The notes: generated from the sequence alone by a model not told the origin. A stretch of DNA of 64,000 nt from Monoplex corrugatus (GCA_030674185.1 CM060307.1:44561181-44625180), one strand, 5' to 3'; shown: positions 10,890 to 24,930, counted from the first letter of the stretch. Numbers and translations are program-made.

Positions 10890-11910
10890 TATGCTGTTCA
10901 GCATTCTGAGATGTTTCTGGCTTTGCTGAAACAGCTCTTGATGTCAATGTCTTCTCCTCCACCATGTCTGATAAAGCTAGCTAGGCAGATGAATCCTGCA
11001 ATCTGGGGAGGTCTGGTCTATCTACCTGGATTAATGAGATGGGATGTTCAATGTCATCATCTCTGTTTTCTTCTGCTGATCTTTAAGTTTACCTGTCGTG
11101 TACAGATGCTGACACCAGATGTCTTCTCTTATGCATGTGCTGACCAGTATGGAAGACCAGTGCCAGGTGTCGAAAAGTCAAGATCTTCGAGTGTTGAAAA
11201 GCGGTTCCAGCTGATATCTCTTCTTCGGTCATCATTCATTCATCTCATTACGCAGTCTACAGGATTGTTGAACAGCAGTACTGTCTTACTCCTGTTTTCC
11301 CTTCAAAACTGTGTTCAGTATTTCCTGCAGTATACGTAAAGTTGGCATAGAAGCTGTTGCTGAGAAGGATCATCTGCAGTGGGATTCTGTATGCTTGGAG
11401 TCTACACATAGTGCATGCTGCTAAAACTCTTTTCCAAGTCCACAAAGTTAATGTACACTGTCTACCATTCTGTACATTGTTCAATGACACTTAGAGGATG
11501 TTTGGTCAGTACACCCTCTTCCTTTCTGGATATCCGCCTGTTCTTTCTTTATTTGTTTATTACATCCGAGACTAGTTAAATGATTTTGTGAGAATTTGCA
11601 TGGAGTTGACAAAAGGCTGATTCTACACCAGTAACTGAAAATGCTCAGAGTACCTTTTTTCACAATCTTCACAACAGTGTCAATGTCCAGCTGTTTTCTT
11701 TCTCTCCCATATAGTTGTACAAAATTGTTGAGGCATTCTGGCTACTAGTGCTAGATCTGTCTCGAGCAATTCAGTGCTGAGATTACTCTGTCCAAGGATT
11801 TTTCTCTTTTTGCACAACCTGAAGGCTGGGATTACTTCTTCCTTGAGTGCAATCAACAACTGATATCTAATGTGATGGAAATCCAGCGAACCACAACACC
11901 AACACATTTG
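10890..11910 (-). mobile_element. degenerate LINE reverse transcriptase (family 2)
   Basis: On the minus strand, in order, are KEEVIPAFRLC, an EQADIQKGRGCTDQ motif (RT fingers), IEQCTEW-like and YINFVDLEKSF-like palm motifs and a TGVRQ motif. These are standard non-LTR RT landmarks. They are spread over several frames with many stops, so this is an old, inactive copy. Confidence 0.65.
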
Positions 11911-12634
11911 CATTGTTTATCTGTCGCATTAGCCCCTTTAGTGTTTTTATAATGTAAAACATTACTACATACATACCTGTGTGGAATGTTTACATTTCAT
12001 TACCCTCTCAAGCTACTCACAGTTGAAAATCTTATGCAACTCTCAAGATTAACACAGAATTTAACTTTATGTTCTTCCTTCTCTGCGACCATAAAAGCAT
12101 CATTCAAGCGGAATTTACCACAAAGTTCAAGTGATCAATTCATACAGGTGAGCTGTATTCATGCATAAGATCCACAAAAACAGTATACCGAAATCATCTG
12201 CTGATTGTGAAAAGGCTAATACAATATAATTAATGATAAATCATACATATTCTTTATGATTTATATGGTTTTGCCCTCTGTCGGTTTCTCACTCTGTGTA
12301 AGCATATCCTGGAAACTCAATACTCTGCTGTAATTATTTATTTTTCATTATCAATTTTAATGGACTATTCAATAATAATAACCTTTAATTCAGAATTTCT
12401 TTTATCTGGGCATGTTCATTGTATTAACGTTCTTCCTACAAAGTTTTAAAAAGATAGTAAAATAGAATATGCAGTAATGAACATTTTAGTGAGACTACTG
12501 TACACTGGCACACAGCACCATCTACAAGGAAAAAATAATGGTGCACTCAAGGGGTTGATGACCAAATGGCAATGTTTCATATTCACATATCTGAAGATTA
12601 GTTCAAATTCAAAAACCTAAAAGAAAACACACTC

Positions 12635-12640
<6 letters not shown>

Positions 12641-12666
<26 letters not shown>

Positions 12667-12688
12667 ACACACACACACACACACACAA
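12641..12688. repeat. (CA)n microsatellite
   Basis: CA dinucleotides run from 12641 to about 12688 with one CAC interruption near 12665. Confidence 0.9.
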
Positions 12689-13384
12689 CCTAACCAACCA
12701 CAAATGTAAACAAAAAAGCACTAGAAGAGAACCAAACTCCCACCAAAAATGAGCTAGTGACAACATGCTGATTTGTAAAAGAATAGTCTGTGCCTCCACC
12801 AAATGAACTCTCAGGAACCAGCCAGTGATGCGACAAGCAGGAAACCGCTACTGCCTGTTCCACAATGGACAACCTCTACTGATGCTCAGTACCACAGCCT
12901 CATACTTCTGATGCATTCTAATGCACTGAAACACAAACACACAACACAGCATAAGTCATATAACAACAACAATAAAACTACCCACAATGCAAACTACACA
13001 AGTAGGCCTATACTTTCAAAGAATACAATCATCTCCTGAAAAAGAAACTCTTCCAAAGAATATAATCATCTACTGAAAATGAAACTATGTTCGAATTCAT
13101 GGACTAACATTTCCTCAGTTACATCTCCAAATGTTCCCTGGATAAAGCCAACACAAAGTGTAAAAGAGGTTATAGTCTGGATGGCATTGAATGTCAGCAT
13201 GCTCAGGTGCAGCTGGTAAAACCTGAAAAGACAGAAAAGCAAATCGAGGGACTGGGCCTCATAACATTACAGCCAGAAAACCTCCAGCACTGAAATAAAT
13301 AACATTCTTAGTTCATTTTGTGTTCTTTTCCAATCAAAGATAAAGAAAAAAATGTAACGATTTCCGGCATCATAAAAAATGTGA

Positions 13385-14560
13385 AGTCACATTCTCCAAA
13401 ATACAAATGATGTCCGAAAAATAATTTGAAGCAACAGGAGACATGCAATACTTCTTGTAACAGCAAGAACAGCCTTATTATTGATAATATGCATGTGTGA
13501 TGTCACAACATAGATGGCTGCCACCATACAACAGTCGACAAACACAGAGTTGCAAAGTGTAAAGACTTTTGCATGCCAAGAGCAAAAATCCACCAGAAAT
13601 TCACTGTGAACCTGTTGCTGTGTATGGCAAACAAGTAATGAGTAGAATGTAGGATCAGTATGGAGTAGTGTGTTCACAGAGGCATACAAATCTGCAGTAG
13701 AGATCTCGTATAGGGTGTCCACGTTCATCAACAACAGAAGGCAAAATTGCAGGCACTGAAGCTTTGATTTAAGAAAACTTACAGCACAAACTTCATGATT
13801 TAAGGCTGTGGAACTTGATCTTCTGAAATCTGTAGTCCATGAAACGGTCCATGAAAAGTTTGGCTATTGAAAAGTGTCAACTTGCTGGGTCTCAAAGCAA
13901 CTGACTGAACAAAACAAGTTCCAGCACATGGGCATTTCTTTTCAGCTTTTGGAACAGAATAGGGGAGCTGATGAGGACTTTCTTAAGCACATGATCGGGA
14001 CCCAGATGCATCATGCTAATCCTGAAACAAAGGTCGATTCCATGACATGGAAGCATCCATCATCACCAACCCTCATACAATTCAAAGTTCAGCAAGTCAG
14101 CAAAGAAATTGATGGCAATTGTGTATCATGTTCTGGGATGCAAAATGTGTGTTGCTTGTGAACTCCTTACTGCATGGTCAGACAGCTAATGCAGTCAGAT
14201 ACTGTGAAACACTGGACAAACTGTGAGAAGCTGTTCATCAAAAGAGATCTGGATGACTGTGTAAGGGTGTCATCCTGCTACACAACAAAGTCAGTCCCCA
14301 CACACGGCCAAGCTGATAAAAGTGTGGTTCCAGCAGTATGGTTGAGATGTTTTGCCACATACACCACATAGTCCTGATTGGCTCCTTTATATTACCATCT
14401 ATTTGGGTGACTCAAATGACATTTATCTGGGAAGCATTTCAACACAGATGATACTGTTTGTTGCAGAGGTGTAAGGATGGTTCCAGTCACTTTATGTCAC
14501 AACATCAATGAAGGTACTTATGCGCCTGTGCACTGTTCTGATAAGTCTTTCTTTTTCTAT
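13385..14560 (+). pseudogene. mariner transposase fossil 1
   Basis: Segments on the plus strand match the order of a mariner transposase. There is an EIHCEPVAVYGKQVMSRM helix-turn-helix-side motif near 13590 and CWVSKQLTEQNKFQHMGISF near 13890. The stretch around 13990-14080 corresponds to the first catalytic Asp region, but the GDETW motif has decayed. WKHPSSPTLIQFKVQQ follows near 14050 and a GKHFNTDD-like motif near 14430. Stops and frameshifts are frequent and the catalytic residues are lost. Terminal inverted repeats were not recognised. Confidence 0.75.
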
Positions 14561-14882
14561 GCAAGCGTTCAAACTTGATCATATCTAATATACTCAGTAT
14601 ATCCATCAGAGACATGTTTATGTTGGCTCAGACGAACTCAGAACTCAGAACACATTTACTTGCCATAACAATCCAAGACAGGGCAATAAAAGCAAGGATT
14701 GGTTGCGACAAACTGACACAACAGTCAATGATTTCAACAATTACTGATTTCACATTTCACATTATCATTATCATTAATAGGATCACAAATGTGTTGAGTG
14801 ACTAAGAATCTTTCAAATTTTCTCAAATGCAGGCAATCATATACATATTCTGCAACAAGTATTTGTAAATTAGTTACATTAA

Positions 14883-15152
14883 CCCTTTCACTGCCAGTGA
14901 ATTTAGACTGCATTAGTTTCTGGTGCCAGCTGAATTTACAGAGAAAGCAAGAAAATTACTTTTTTTATTTATGAACCAAATGGCATGAATACCTGAGTAC
15001 TCCCCTGTGACATGTGACAAAATGTGACCTATACTCTATAAATGAAGAGTGGTAGGTTGGCAGATAACAGACCCTGGTTTGGTGCTGTTTGATGACATAG
15101 ATGCTCCGCCAGGCTGGGGCCAAAAGGCAACATCAGTGGCATAAGGGATAAG
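14883..15152. mobile_element. candidate TTAA MITE, element P4
   Basis: The left end TTAA (14879-14882) is followed by CCCTTTCACTGCCAGTG, like piggyBac-type termini. The right end reads inward as TCCCTTATGCCACTG, but its flank is not an exact TTAA. Two TGCCAG-TGAATTTA units lie near the left end (14892 and 14924). The right boundary is uncertain. Confidence 0.35.
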
Positions 15153-15660
15153 TAAGTCACATAGATTTAGCTTGATTTAGAGCAACTGACTGCTAAAGAA
15201 TCATTTTTTCCCAGAATCTTTTTTATCACTTTCAATCTCGTTATTTGTATCTAACACAAATTTCCAGGAAATGAAGTTCATCTCCAATCACATCACAAAC
15301 TGAACATTTTCTGTTCTGTCTTAGAATGTTTAATGTCTTGTCTCATTCTATTCGAAGTCTGCATAATACTTTTCTGTGATCAGATTTGTTTAATATCAAT
15401 TAGATAAGGTTTCCAAACAGTAGATGGTTGTAATTTTGGTACTTTTTTTGTTGGTTCCAGAAACAAATGTACTTGCATTCTAGTTGCTGGATTTTTTACT
15501 GCATATTCCAGTCAATTACATTTATTCAAGGCACATTTTTTCCCCCATAGATGATTGGAGAATTTATTGTAACATTAACAGGCAGCAGGGATTCTTATGT
15601 GCTTGTTAATGTTATGTAACATTTCATTGTATATGTCTTTTACATAAGCTATACTGGCTG

Positions 15661-16127
15661 ATTCTGTGTAACCAAAATCCCAGTACTCAACATATACTGC
15701 TTATCTGCATGAAATTATATTTCTTATTGTCTACAACAACTGATGATCAGTTTTTGAGTGAAACACCAACATTATCAATGGTAAACGATACATATAATTT
15801 CTTGGGCAAGAGCTGACTTACATTTACAAGGAGATGAACAGCAGAGTCTGGTAAAGAGGAAACAGAAATAACTTTGATGCGTTTGTAATCTCAGACAAAA
15901 CAAGTGAAGCAAACCATGAAACACAAATGAAGATGAACTTCATTTCCTGAATAATTATACTGGATACAAACAACACGACTAAAACTGACAAAAAAGAATC
16001 AGGAAAAATATGTATTTTCAACAACCTTATATGTCAAGTACAAGAATTCTGGTTACACAGAATTGGACAATACATCTTACCTCAGTGGCATATTGTGTGT
16101 AACCAGAATCCAAGTACTTGACATATA
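15661..16127. repeat. three-armed inverted and direct repeat
   Basis: A roughly 35-bp motif containing TGTGTAACCA occurs three times: 15661-15696 (forward), 16028-16063 (inverted) and 16093-16127 (forward). The first and second arms enclose about 330 bp, as in a small terminal-inverted-repeat element; the third is a direct copy just outside. No transposase frame is present. Confidence 0.55.
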
Positions 16128-16390
16128 AATAATTTGTATACTGATATGAAATTGTTTTGTTATTGGTAATTTCATATCCCTTTCATCCACTCCAAGTAAC
16201 TGCTTACAAAATTTTGTATTTACTTCTTCATGGGATACCTTTTGAGATAAACACTTTTGGAATGGCTTGAATAGTTGAATATAGAATTAAGTGTTCTGTA
16301 ACTGGGATCTTCTGCATAAAGAAACCATATTTCAGAGCCATAAGTCGATGTAGGAAAGATGACAGCGTCATATAGATATATCGTTATACT

Positions 16391-16790
16391 AGTCATTGTG
16401 GTGTAGTGATTAGTGCACCAGATTACCAACTGGAAGGTTGTGGGTTGTGATCCCAATCAGTCCCTTCAAGAATCCCTGAGGGATTTTTCAGCTCCAACCA
16501 GATTCTACCCAGAGTTCAGCCTGCTATGGGCTCATTCAGAAGACTGGAACCTCACAGCCGAGTCTCATCGTCTTCATGGATGTATCACTGAGGGTGTTGC
16601 TCAAATCTGACCAACACCACACATATGTATCTCATGGGCCTTGTTGACATGAGGACATGTTATGACAGTGAGCAGAGAGAACAGCTCTGTCATATAGTCT
16701 TGATCCTAGATGGAACTCCAAAGTATCATGATTGTCAATCTCTCCATCATTACTATCCCACTGTAAAACTTGTGCCAGCTTCTGTGGTCA
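16391..16790 (+). repeat. tRNA-headed SINE, copy 1
   Basis: The head GTGTAGTGATTAGTGCACCA resembles a tRNA 5' half, followed by a degraded box B. Body motifs CTATGGGCTCATT, GAAGACTGGAACC and a CTGTAAAACTTGTGCCAG tail recur in the copy at 22577-22825. Confidence 0.6.
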
Positions 16791-16794
16791 TTAA

Positions 16795-17492
16795 CTCTTC
16801 GGAGACGTAACAGCGGATATTCCGCTGCAGCTGGCCAAACCATTAGAGACGTGATAGTGGATATTCCGCTGCGGTTTTTAAAAATAGATGCAAGCCGGTC
16901 ACTGGTCTAGGGGAACTAACTACACATATAGGAACGCTCTTTGGTATCTTCTGAAGTGTTTGTTACTTCCCTTGCATCGATTTTATCCTGATTAGTTACC
17001 GTTTTTGCCTTTATCCAAACCAACCGGAGTGACCGTCCTTGCACCAAAATGGCGACATTTAGGCCTTCTTCTTCTTCTTCAAAGGATCGTCATAATCACT
17101 TTGCTGCTTCACCTGTGTGAAAACAAAGCTGTGTTTGTTCTTTTATATCTTCTGGTCATACCAAGGACTTGTGATTACCTGGATTTCTGGATTACCTGGT
17201 CAAGAATGGGTGTTTTATTGACTTTATGTGTTTCCCAGAGCCAAAACCCTACCCCATTTCACCTTCTAGGAAGGTAAGTAGAATAGATGTATTGTCCTTG
17301 TATGTAGCTTCAGCTCAAAGAGCGTAAATTGAATTTTATTTTGATATAAAATATGTTCTTGTGCTGTAAAATCTGTATTTTTGAGAATTTTTTTTAAAAA
17401 CCCCAAAATCGTGCGTCGCCAAGGGTTGTGGCAGGTCCGTTGATCACGTCCACAGTGGTTGTGCAAGGCAACTATATTACGTCTTCAAAGAG
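16795..17492. mobile_element. TTAA-flanked element P2
   Basis: TTAA lies on both sides (16791-16794 and 17493-17496). The ends are inverted repeats: CTCTTCGGAGACGTAACA on the left, and CTCTTTGAAGACGTAATA read inward from the right (15 of 18 identical). The left side has two palindromes, AGCGGATATTCCGCT (16812-16826) and AGTGGATATTCCGCT (16856-16870), each within a 28-bp direct repeat starting AGACGT. It is 698 bp long with no transposase frame seen. Confidence 0.6.
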
Positions 17493-18697
17493 TTAAGGTG
17501 GTGTAGAAAATGGACCAAAGAAAAGATGTACCATTATATCTGGTCTTAGTTCTTCTGATTTTTTGCTGGGTCTTCTTGTAGAGTATGGCTTGCATTGTTT
17601 GCTTGCTTTGCTTGATGTTCTTATGCTGCTGTTTGTTAAAAACACAAGAATGGAATGAATTTTTGTGTGGCTTGGATATCTTGTCCTGTGCCTTGTCATT
17701 CTAATGCTTATGGGTTTTTGTTTTTGCTTTTTCCTGGGGAACTTGTGCATAAGGTGAAGAATGTTGGGTGACCAGGACTGACAACTCACAGGGCGAGTTG
17801 TTTTCAACCTACCTGGTGCTGAATGGGTTAAAGTTTGGTAAGACTACAGGCACTTCTCCTCAAGCATAAACCACCCATAGAAGAATATTTGTTTTGTTTT
17901 TTATATAGCTGTCTTAAAATCTTATAAAAGTCAAATTTTGGACTGAGTTGTTGGACGCTTGAAGTAAAACTGCCTACTGTGCACTAAGGATATCAGAGGA
18001 GCTGAACGCTTCTCTTGAGCTTAGGAGAAAATTGTCCTCAAGTTTGTAAACGAGAAACTTGTTTTGTAGCAGATATGTTATGCTGCTGCACTGGTTTATG
18101 ATAATTCTTTGATGAACACAGGTGTATGGTTAGACTCATATTGGTGAAGGGTACATGCTGTCACACTGACAGTCACATTTCATCCTTAAATTTGCAAGCA
18201 AAATTTTCATGGATTTCTTCACATGTTTTATCTGAGATTTATTTTTTACAAAGGCAACAAACTTGTTTCTATTTGCTCTTTACAGAAATGTACTGTTCAT
18301 CTCTCTGTATATTCAAGTCAGCTTTTGCCCTAAAAGTCAAATTCTTTATTTGCCAGTGGTGGTAACCTTGGTGTTTCACTCTAAAACTGACCACCAGTAG
18401 TTGCTGACAATAAGAAATAAAAAAACATCATCCTGCTGACTGCTAGTGACACTGGTTCCCTGTACAGTGGGTTGGCTGCTTTCCTCCAACATCAGTCTGC
18501 TGGCTAACTCTTCTTTGTTAACTGTCATCTTCTTTGTTAACTGTCATCTTTTGTGTTAACTGTCAAAGGAGCAATGTACTCCGCATATTCTACTTGACTG
18601 ATAGCATTCTTAAACGAAATCAGCGACATATTCACACTGACCAAAAACAAAGATTGTGCTATGTGCATATGTGTGTTTATGCGTTTACATGTGTTTA

Positions 18698-18825
<128 letters not shown>

Positions 18826-19079
18826 ATTAATGTTGTTTCCAGCCCATATGACCAGAAATGTTATCTCTGGACTGTGCATGTATACATGCATCTGTCTTCA
18901 CACACACAGGTCACCACATGTAAAATGGACATTAAAAAAAGAACTCCACCATCTGGCCATCAACCAATACCTTCAGCAGCTGACCCATCTTTGCCACCAT
19001 CATCCATTTTTTCTTCATTATTCATCATCATCTTCTTCCTTCTCGTTTTTCTGCAACAACCAACAACAGTGACTATAAT

Positions 19080-22000
19080 CCTTTACATATGTTATTAATA
19101 AATCAAAACAGACAACCAGCCACCTGACATCCCTGTAGAAGAAATACTTGAATATGTAATTTCAACAGACAAACATGCAAGCAGTTTTTAAACAAAATGA
19201 CTTCAAAACACACATACACACGATGCAACCACTGAAGTAGATTTTACACATCAGTGACAAATTAAAACAAATAACTGATGCATCCAGACAACATGACCAA
19301 TCAAAATAAACAACAGACAAACAACTAACAAGCAACAGACAGGCTTGTTAAAACAGCATTCAAATAACACAAGCTAGAAGTTCACAGTGATGTACTAGAC
19401 TACACATATCAAGTGGCTTACAAAAGAACCAAATATACCCCAACACCATTATCACAGGAAAATGGAGGAAAAATGGTCATGCCTGAGCAAAGTGAGTGAC
19501 AGATCTCCCACTTTTAAGCATTTCTTGCAATTAAAGAATGTGAGCTCTACTTTTGAACCTACATTTTTGTTTTCCATTTTTAGGCCTTTGTTTTGAAGAT
19601 GTCAAACAAATCATTTCAGATGCCACTTATTCATCATTACATTTGTATAACAATATTGATAATGGTCATGACAATAAAACATATCATCATCATCATCATA
19701 TTTATCACCATCATTATCATTTGTTAATGCTTTCACTACTATCATGATTTTTATCTATCTTCACTACTATCATGATTTTTATCTATCTTCAAATATTATT
19801 ATGATACTGTATAATTGTTCTTCTGCTTTGCCAATTTGCACAGTGTAAACACTCACCGCCACAGCTCCTTCGTAAAGTTAGATTATTTGTTCAAAATGAT
19901 ATGCCCTCTGCCAAAACTTCTGCAACAAGTCTTTGTCCTGATTGCATTTAACTCTTAAAACATTTTGACATGACACAAAATTACACAAAATGTTGGAAAC
20001 ATACAGAGCTGCAGATATATTTCTATTTCATGAGCCACTAAAATGAAAACATCCAGTTTCACGTGTCTTTTAGCATACAAATCACAGGTAGAAATGAGTG
20101 AAAGTTCATTCACCACATCCACTGGGTCATCCAGTTTCAAATGTCTTTTAGCATACATATCATAGGTAGAAATGAGTGAAAGTTCATTCATTTGTATTCT
20201 GGGAATCAACACTCTCAGTTGAAAGATTAGTCCATGAATCGATAATTACATCTTGGTTTTTGCAAAGTGTTTTTAAATCAATGCTTCACCTCTTTTATGC
20301 ACTCAAAACTATATGGCAAACTAATTCATCTTGTATTTGAAAATATACCTTTCAACAAATATTATCATGAAGTCAAATATGGTATCAGTCTTAATGCTCA
20401 CGTCTGTTCTGAATAAGATGAACAGGTCACGTGATTTCACGATGGAAAACAAACAACACTTTTCATTCAACATTTTTTCAAGGTCTCACCAGTAAAAAAA
20501 TTCTCATTTTTTCCAGTTTTGCAAAAACTGTATCAATTTTTTTATTATACTTTCATTTTACAATGGGATAAAGTGTTCTTGCTAATCTGTGACACCAATA
20601 TACCAAAACTTCCACTTGTTGGATAGAAGGATTCTGTCCTTCTGCATCTAACAAGACCAGTTAAAGAAATAACATTTCCAGATATACTCTCTGCCTGAAG
20701 AGCTGTGGCTGTGGGGACAGTCTAAACGTCCAAAAAGGAGGGAGGAGGAAGGCATACAAAGGCAGGCTAAAATCCTTCTATTCCCCATGCAGAGGCCATG
20801 AGTCGGGCAAGACTTTGTGTGTGATCCATGACCAAGTCTCATACAGGTACAGGTCTCATGTGGTCTTTCAACAGGAAATCCTGTCACAGTGATAAAAAAG
20901 CTGGAAACTACAAAACAGCCAGATGAAGTGGAGTAATAAGTATCATTCATGAACTAATCTAATGTGGCTTTCCTGCTCAGTTTGGACAGAATCATAAAAG
21001 GAAGTAAAGCATAAAGCAGAAATAGATGCTACTCAATTGATAAGGCACTGGCTGCCACAAATTCCAGGTTTTGAAATGGAGCACACAAATTATGTTTAAT
21101 GGGGAGCATCTGGCTGTGCTTGGATGTAATAACAAGGTGAACCCCATGCTGAGAATGCAGTCAGTCCTGCTCAAAATTTAGCATAAATCAAGAAAATGAC
21201 TCTATTCATTCCCTCCATACTCAAACCTTCCATCTGTTTTAGGAAATGTTCATGAAATATTGATCTTGTGATCATTTTTATCTGAAACTTTCATGCTAGC
21301 GCTGTCAGTGCTTTTGGTCATTTGCTTACACATCTGTTTACTTATACACAGGTACATAAGTGCAAGAGCATATCCAAGCATGTGTCAGACCCATAACTGT
21401 GTGCTACTCCTCAAAACTGCATATCAAACAAATAGTTCTAGACCACAATTCAGTCAGTTTCACATAAGCCTGTATACAACCATATGTCTATCAAGTGTTT
21501 GTGAAAAAAGTGATGCCCTCTATTTGATCTTATTCTTCTCAACACAAGAGAAGATTCTCTTGCATGCAGTGTAACTCTGTGCAGTTATTAAAATTACAAC
21601 ACACACTTTGCTGATATCGAAAACACTGGTATTGCAGAAGCTTCTCTGACCTGCCCAACGGCACACCTGGTATATCAACCCTTAGTCTCACCAGTTGTGT
21701 GATCTATAGTTCCTGAACTCATCCATAATAATATATTTAGTGACCCTGGGAAAGCAGGCATGAGAACTATGTCATGAAAAAGGAAAGATCTGAGTCTGTC
21801 ATTTCATTCAGACATACAGATGTATCAACCACTTAAGTAAGCATGCTTCAACAGTTCATTATCAATACGGCCATTTTCCTTGGTATCTTTGTATGCAGAA
21901 ACATAAAAACTTTGAGCAGTCTCATATGATTCCTCAATTCTCACATCACAAAGTTCATGCTCCTTCTTGATCATTCCCGGGCATCTTCAATGAAGAGAAT

Positions 22001-22100
22001 TTGCTTTCTTTCCTTCTGGTTCACCTGCTCTTGAAATCAATTTCAAGAACACTCTCACCAAAAAAAAGCTTAATATTTTACAAACTGAACCACCACAAGA
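19080..22100. other. non-coding interval
   Basis: No exon, RNA gene or recognisable mobile element was identified. Notable only are ATC-rich stretches near 19680-19730, a 20-bp tandem unit (ACTACTATCATGATTTTTAT) near 19735-19780, and a 60-70 bp tandem duplication near 20055-20195 (AAATGAGTGAAAGTTCATTC in both units). Confidence 0.5.
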
Positions 22101-22576
22101 TCATCATCAGCTTGCAGTGTGATAGCTGAAGTATGTAGATTAGTGGAACTTCATTTTGCAGGTGCTGATTCAATACAGCTCAAAGCACATTTCAAGAACA
22201 GGCACTATAATCAACAGGCACCATAACTTGCTGGCAAGGGAAGTCAAAATTGCAGAAGGGACAATACGTGAACAGATTTCCAAGAATGTTATTGTATGTA
22301 GCCTGGCAAACTTGCTCCTTCTTCTTCTTCTTAACTGAAGGGCAAGCAACCGAGCAAGAAATATCACCAGCCAAAGATGCTGTAGAGAAATGCTTCGACA
22401 TGACTCCAGGCACAAAGAAGATGATGCAACGTTTGTGGCTGAGGAAAAATTGGAATCGGAACATTTTCTGTGGGCTTTTGGTTGTCAAAACAGTTCCGTC
22501 CACAGTCTTCCCTCAGCTTCCGAGACTTCATAGGTCGTGGAACTAAAACACTTTTGCATACATAAAACTAAGTCTT

Positions 22577-22825
22577 TTCGTCATGGTATAGTGGTTAGTG
22601 CAATGGACTACTGAGTGGAAGGTTTTGAGTTCAAATCCCCATCAGTTCTTTCAAAATGACTGTGAGGTTTTTCAGCCAAAGTTGAGGGTGCTATGGGCTC
22701 ATTGTGAAGACTGGAACCACACAGTCGAGTCTAATCCACTTCACAGCCTTGTGTTTATTGTCCTCATCATCGTCATCATCATCATCATCACTTTGTAAAA
22801 ACTGTTCCAGGTTCTGTGGCCATTA
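22577..22825 (+). repeat. tRNA-headed SINE, copy 2
   Basis: The head TATAGTGGTTAGTGCAATGG and a box-B-like GAGTTCAAATCCCC (22627-22640) resemble a tRNA. The body matches the copy at 16391-16790, including CTATGGGCTCATT and GAAGACTGGAACC. It also carries an ATC-rich microsatellite near 22765-22790. Confidence 0.65.
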
Positions 22826-23712
22826 CCTCTTTGGAGACGCGCCCTAAAATGGCTGCTGAAACTCGCGAGACACACAGTTTTGGGTACTTTTTAAAAAATT
22901 ATGGAGAATAACCAACGACAATAACCCTATCATGTTATATATGTTTACAAAAGTCATTATGTCTACTTTGTAACTGTGCAGACCGCTTGTTTATGCATGC
23001 TTTCATTTTTTTCTGGTTTACCACTGAAAAAGGCATGCAAACAGTGAAAAAAGAAAATATTCCGGATGCACACACACATGACTTATCGAACTGCTGCTTG
23101 TAATCCATTAAATATCCATGTCACAAAACTGCACTGAACATGTCAGAGGATATACATTCTTCATTGGAAGTCACTAAGAGTTCTGCTTTTATTAATATTT
23201 TGTCTCAAAAATGATTAAATACAGGCGTAGAGTCTTTTGACTCTTTGAAATTCCTTTGTTTCGGGTACTGCGAAAACAAGCCAAAATTAGAGTTACAACA
23301 GTCTGCTACGGTCGAAGGGAAAGAAATGTACTTAGAAAAGCAGTTAAACTGTGCTTTCAGCATAATCTCCCTTAACCCGTTCAGTGCCAGCGACCGAATA
23401 TTCGGTCGGCTCTTTGTGTCATCCTCCTTGCCAGCGACCGAATATTCTGACAGTCTATTTTTAGCATTTTTCATGGGGAATTACGGCAAGCAGTAGTGAC
23501 GCAGAACACACATACACAATTTACAATCCTTCCCCGATAAAGAGATACTATGCAGTTTCCGTGACGTTCCTCGCAAAGTTTGCAAACAAAGCAATTAGCA
23601 GGGGAACCCGCTTACGTAAACACTCCGACAGCGAAAATGGCCAACAGCGCCGAGCCTGGTCCGAACATTTCAAGCAGACGCTTCCATTCCACTTTCCCTT
23701 GCCGTTCAACTT

Positions 23713-24190
23713 GTGCTCCAAAGTTATTCTGACATCGAATCAGTTGATTCTCTGGATGATTTTACCGAGGACAGTGATGTTCATGGCGATGATGTGGCCA
23801 GAACAAGTGCACCGAGTGCCCTGACCGACTTCAACAACAGCGATACGTCAGTTAGTCAGGACTCGACTGTTGATCCTGCATTCACGGCGGAGACAGAGGT
23901 CAGTGGTGCTGAGAGTGAAAGCGATAGTGATGGGGAGGGTGGGAGGGTGCCAGTACTTAGCAGGAAAAGTTCTAGAGTTTCGGAAAGCAGGGGTGCAGGT
24001 CGAAGAAGAGGGACAGCAGGAAGGGGGGTGGGGCAGGGGAGGGGGCGGGTCTGGGGTGTGAGAAGAGGACGAACAGTGACTGGGACTGCACGTTTCGATG
24101 GTCAGTTGGTTGACGCGACAAACACAAGACCTGTGTCGTTTGAGTTTACAGGGGATGGGGGCATCAAAGTATCAACTGAGGCTTGTGACT
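23713..24190 (+). pseudogene. N-terminal part of piggyBac-like transposase
   Basis: About 159 codons are rich in Asp, Glu and Ser (DIESVDSLDDF at the start, ESESDSDGEGG in the middle), then Arg/Gly-rich (RGAGRRRG), ending at TGA. Acidic Ser-rich N-termini are usual in piggyBac transposases. The frame opens with GTG; no in-frame ATG with good context is seen, and an upstream ATG at 23637 is one base out of frame. The part that would follow, carrying the catalytic Asp residues, is absent. Confidence 0.5.
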
Positions 24191-24294
24191 GAGACGAATA
24201 GGTATGCGCAGTAGATTATCACGGCTGCCAGTCAGAAGGAGGGGGGAATTTCTAAACATAGCTGACTGAGACAGTGGACAGACTGTTACCAACT

Positions 24295-24642
<348 letters not shown>

Positions 24643-24746
24643 TGTGTTTATGTTACTTATTTTGCTTGTTCATCCTGCTTATGGTGCAGTTACATATTTT
24701 GTCACATGTTACTCATTGCTGTGTGTGTTTGTGTGTATGATTTCAG

Positions 24747-24930
24747 ATACCTCTTCATGCAGAACACCAGCTGTTGTGGTACCATCAAAGCCAACAAACT
24801 GGTGAAGGAGGTGACTGACCTTGAGGTCACCAAAAAAGGGGACATGAAGGTGCTTCTCCTTGTTTCATGGAGTACCACACAAAACTCAAATACTGGCTTG
24901 AAGATTAGTTTGTGGAGATGCCGACAGTAG
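24747..24930 (+). pseudogene. C-terminal part of piggyBac-like transposase
   Basis: After a possible acceptor (TATGATTTCAG) the frame reads RYLFMQNTSCCGTIKANK, then KKGDMKVLLLVSW. This resembles the CGT(I/V)R-NR...KKG...W motif near the end of the piggyBac DDE domain. The frame ends at TAG (24928-24930). The cysteine-rich C-terminal domain of full-length family members is not seen. Confidence 0.55.

Noticed and set aside
17497..17831. a TTAA element ending at GCTGAATGGGTTAA (17831)
   Set aside because: The right end resembles piggyBac termini, but the left partner is the already assigned P2 boundary and no matching inverted repeat was found, so it is not listed as an element.
23870..24061. 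second open frame within the piggyBac N-terminal segment
   Set aside because: It overlaps the acidic/Ser frame out of phase and lacks any family character.
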